Assembly: GCA_963514095.1 (NCBI GenBank)
Contig: OY741264.1
Coordinates: 14,306,366-14,370,365, forward strand
DNA from: Eutrigla gurnardus
Taxonomy: Eukaryota > Chordata > Actinopteri > Perciformes > Triglidae
Direction: 5' to 3'
Length of the DNA stretch: 64,000 bases
Position numbers and translations under genes: made by a program. Positions within the stretch are counted from its first letter, which is position 1, and each line of letters starts with the position of its first letter. Shown one piece after another: positions 61,281 to 64,000 of this stretch. Below the pieces are notes generated by a model. The model made no database searches and was not told the origin of the DNA. It saw nothing but the letters and a program-made list of their open reading frames with translations.

Positions 61281-64000
61281 GCATATAACAATGTGTCACT
61301 TATTTATTTTTAATAATGTTCTCGTGGGGCTGGGTTAAACTGCAAATATTTTATAGCAACCACCATGATTTGATTGGTTAACCTATCTAATTTGACATGG
61401 TTTGAACGGCATTTGAGATCAGTTGCTATGCTGAATGACCTCAGCCTACCCAGGTGTGGGACTGAGACCACTGCAATAACTTTTTAGCATTGACATAGAT
61501 TACAGTCTCTTCAGAGACTAGCAAAAATTGCCAGAGCTGACTATATTTCAAGTCATCCCGGCGGGGTATTGGGTTAAGTTTTCAACCAGCAATAATCACG
61601 TCTCAGTTTGACTTCATAGACTATGAAATTGCCTCTACACAAGAATACCCATGAATGCTACGAGATTTAGCTGGACCTGGAACAACACTCGCAACACGCA
61701 TGGTGCGTGCTACAGCTCACCTACAGCCTACTCAGGTGCGGGACTGAGACCACTGCAATAACTTTTTAGCATTGACATAGATTACAGTCTCTTCAGAGAC
61801 TAGCAAATATTGCCAGAGCTGACTATATTTCAAGTCATCCCGGCGGGGTATTGGGTTAAGTTTTCAACCAGCAATAATCACGTCTCAGTTTGACTTCATA
61901 GACTATGAAATTGCCTCTGCACAAGAATACCCATGAATGCTACGAGATTTAGCTGGACCTGGAACAACACTCACAACACGCATGGTGCGTGCTACAGCTC
62001 ACCTACAGCCTACCCAGGTGCTGGACTGAGACCACTGCAATAACTGTTTAGCATTGACATAGATTACAGTCTCTTCAGAGACTAGCAAAAATTGCCAGAG
62101 CTGACTATATTTCAAGTCATCCCGGCGGGGTATTGGGTTAAGTTTTCAACCAGCAATAATCACGTCTCAGTTTGACTTCATAGACTATGAAATTGCCTCT
62201 GCACTAGTGATGTGACTTCAAAAACGGGCGTGTCGGCGCTTCTCTGAAGTCCCAGATCCAAACGTTTCGAAACGATGTGCCGAAAAGCGGTTCTGAAACG
62301 CCCATGTCATGTGACTGTAGTTCAGTGATTGAAGGAACGCCTCTATGTTTGAAACGGCTATTCCAAGACGGGCAGATCCTTTGAAATACTGGCAAGAGCG
62401 ACGTGCTGTCTTCCTTAATTTGTACCAACTGACTAAGACATTTTTAAGTGTCCCTGCAACAAGTGTACCCTGTGAAAGAATTTTTCCATAGCAGGGGAAG
62501 TGTTATCCAAAAAAAAAGAAACAGACTCAGCTCAAAAAGAGCTGAACAAATATTATTTTTGAATAAAAATCTTTGATAATTGTATTGCATATAACAATGT
62601 GTCACTTATTTATTTTTAATAATGTTCTCGTGGGGCTGGGTTAAACTGCAAATATTTTATAGCAACCACCATGATTTGATTGGTTAACCTATCTAATTTG
62701 ACATGGTTTGAACGGCATTTGAGATCAGTTGCTATGCTGAATGACCTCAGCCTACCCAGGTGTGGGACTGAGACCACTGCAATAACTTTTTAGCATTGAC
62801 ATAGATTACAGTCTCTTCAGAGACTAGCAAAAATTGCCAGAGCTGACTATATTTCAAGTCATCCCGGCGGGGTATTGGGTTAAGTTTTCAACCAGCAATA
62901 ATCACGTCTCAGTTTGACTTCATAGACTATGAAATTGCCTCTGCACAAGAATACCCATGAATGCTACGAGATTTAGCTGGACCTGGAACAACACTCACAA
63001 CACGCATGGTGCGTGCTACAGCTCACCTACAGCCTACCCAGGTGCTGGACTGAGACCACTGCAATAACTGTTTAGCATTGACATAGATTACAGTCTCTTC
63101 AGAGACTAGCAAAAATTGCCAGAGCTGACTATATTTCAAGTCATCCCGGCGGGGTATTGGGTTAAGTTTTCAACCAGCAATAATCACGTCTCAGTTTGAC
63201 TTCATAGACTATGAAATTGCCTCTGCACTAGTGATGTGACTTCAAAAACGGGCGTGTCGGCGCTTCTCTGAAGTCCCAGATCCAAACGTTTCGAAACGAT
63301 GTGCCGAAAAGCGGTTCTGAAACGCCCATGTCATGTGACTGTAGTTCAGTGATTGAAGGAACGCCTCTATGTTTGAAACGGCTATTCCAAGACGGGCAGA
63401 TCCTTTGAAATACTGGCAAGAGCGACATGCTGTCTTCCTTAATTTGTACCAACTGACTAAGACATTTTTAAGTGTCCCTGCAACAAGTGTACCCTGTGAA
63501 AGAATTTTTCCATAGCAGGGGAAGTGTTATCCAAAAAAAAAGAAACAGACTCAGCTCAAAAAGAGCTGAACAAATATTATTTTTGAATAAAAATCTTTGA
63601 TAATTGTATTGCATATAACAATGTGTCACTTATTTATTTTTAATAATGTTCTCGTGGGGCTGGGTTAAACTGCAAATATTTTATAGCAACCACCATGATT
63701 TGATTGGTTAACCTATCTAATTTGACATGGTTTGAACGGCATTTGAGATCAGTTGCTATGCTGAATGACCTCAGCCTACCCAGGTGTGGGACTGAGACCA
63801 CTGCAATAACTTTTTAGCATTGACATAGATTACAGTCTCTTCAGAGACTAGCAAAAATTGCCAGAGCTGACTATATTTCAAGTCATCCCGGCGGGGTATT
63901 GGGTTAAGTTTTCAACCAGCAATAATCACGTCTCAGTTTGACTTCATAGACTATGAAATTGCCTCTGCACAAGAATACCCATGAATGCTACGAGATTTAG

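Larger units (their letters stand above)
25199..64000. repeat. Satellite array of two interleaved modules, continuing past the right edge
   Basis: Module B is a 282-bp monomer. Module A holds a hAT-derived fragment and makes the smallest A-to-A unit 742 bp. Distances between successive A fragments are 742 (1), 1024 (17), 1306 (12) or 1588 (2), that is 742 plus 0-3 extra B monomers. The A fragments start at 26231, 27537, 28843, 30149, 31173, 32479, 33503, 34809, 35551, 36857, 37881, 38905, 39929, 41235, 42259, 43565, 45153, 46177, 47765, 48789, 50095, 51119, 52425, 53449, 54473, 55779, 56803, 57827, 58851, 59875, 60899, 62205 and 63229. Interior copies differ at only scattered positions. No gene is interspersed. 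Chromosomal location (centromeric, subtelomeric or interstitial) cannot be told from sequence. Confidence 0.97.

Noticed and set aside
26230..63452. 33 tandem copies of a 74-residue minus-strand protein gene
   Set aside because: The frame begins at TTG, has no recognisable domain and lies antisense to a hAT transposase remnant. Its conservation is explained by array homogenisation.
25199..64000. CRISPR-like array
   Set aside because: The repeats are hundreds of bases long with no short unique spacers, and the context is a vertebrate nuclear genome.
25199..64000. CENP-B box in the satellite
   Set aside because: I compared TTTCGAAACGATGTGCCGAA and the CCCGG region with the CENP-B box consensus by eye. 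The required bases do not line up on either strand.

Overview
The window is nuclear DNA from a vertebrate, almost certainly a teleost fish. It has intron-split genes with GT-AG junctions, a cyclin E1 gene of fish type, (TG)n microsatellites, a tRNA-derived SINE and several DNA-transposon families that are common in fish. Three host genes lie in the first 15 kb, a transposon graveyard fills about 15.7-25.1 kb, and a large satellite array runs from 25.2 kb to the right edge and evidently beyond it.

Gene region (1-15.2 kb). The left edge holds the last two coding exons of a TP53INP-family gene (111-923, +). A six-exon gene for a BtpA-family TIM-barrel protein of 268 residues runs convergently to it (1767-6228, -). 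Head-to-head with that gene is a complete cyclin E1 gene, ccne1, of 434 residues in eleven coding exons (7733-14314, +). The two start regions share a GC-rich interval. The linkage of a TP53INP gene with a cyclin E gene mirrors the TP53INP1-CCNE2 linkage of tetrapods.

Transposon graveyard (15.7-25.1 kb). It contains LINE 3' ends, Tc1/mariner fragments and a decayed hAT transposase gene. That gene is split by a Tc1-like element with an exact TA duplication, and the Tc1-like element itself carries a SINE with a 12-bp target duplication. A separate 2.5-kb hAT-type element has a perfect 8-bp target duplication (22583-25084) and holds another hAT-type element inside it.

Satellite array (25199-64000). 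It is built from two alternating modules. One is a 282-bp monomer. The other is a long module in which about 97 bp of the ancestral monomer is replaced by a ~427-bp hAT transposon fragment. Successive hAT fragments are 742, 1024, 1306 or 1588 bp apart, i.e. 742 + 282k with k = 0-3. There are 33 copies of the fragment in the window. Each encodes, on the + strand, the broken C-terminal dimerisation domain of a hAT transposase with the same one-base frameshift. The 74-codon minus-strand open frames at these places are its antisense shadow. The left edge keeps one diverged 403-bp monomer from which both modules can be derived.
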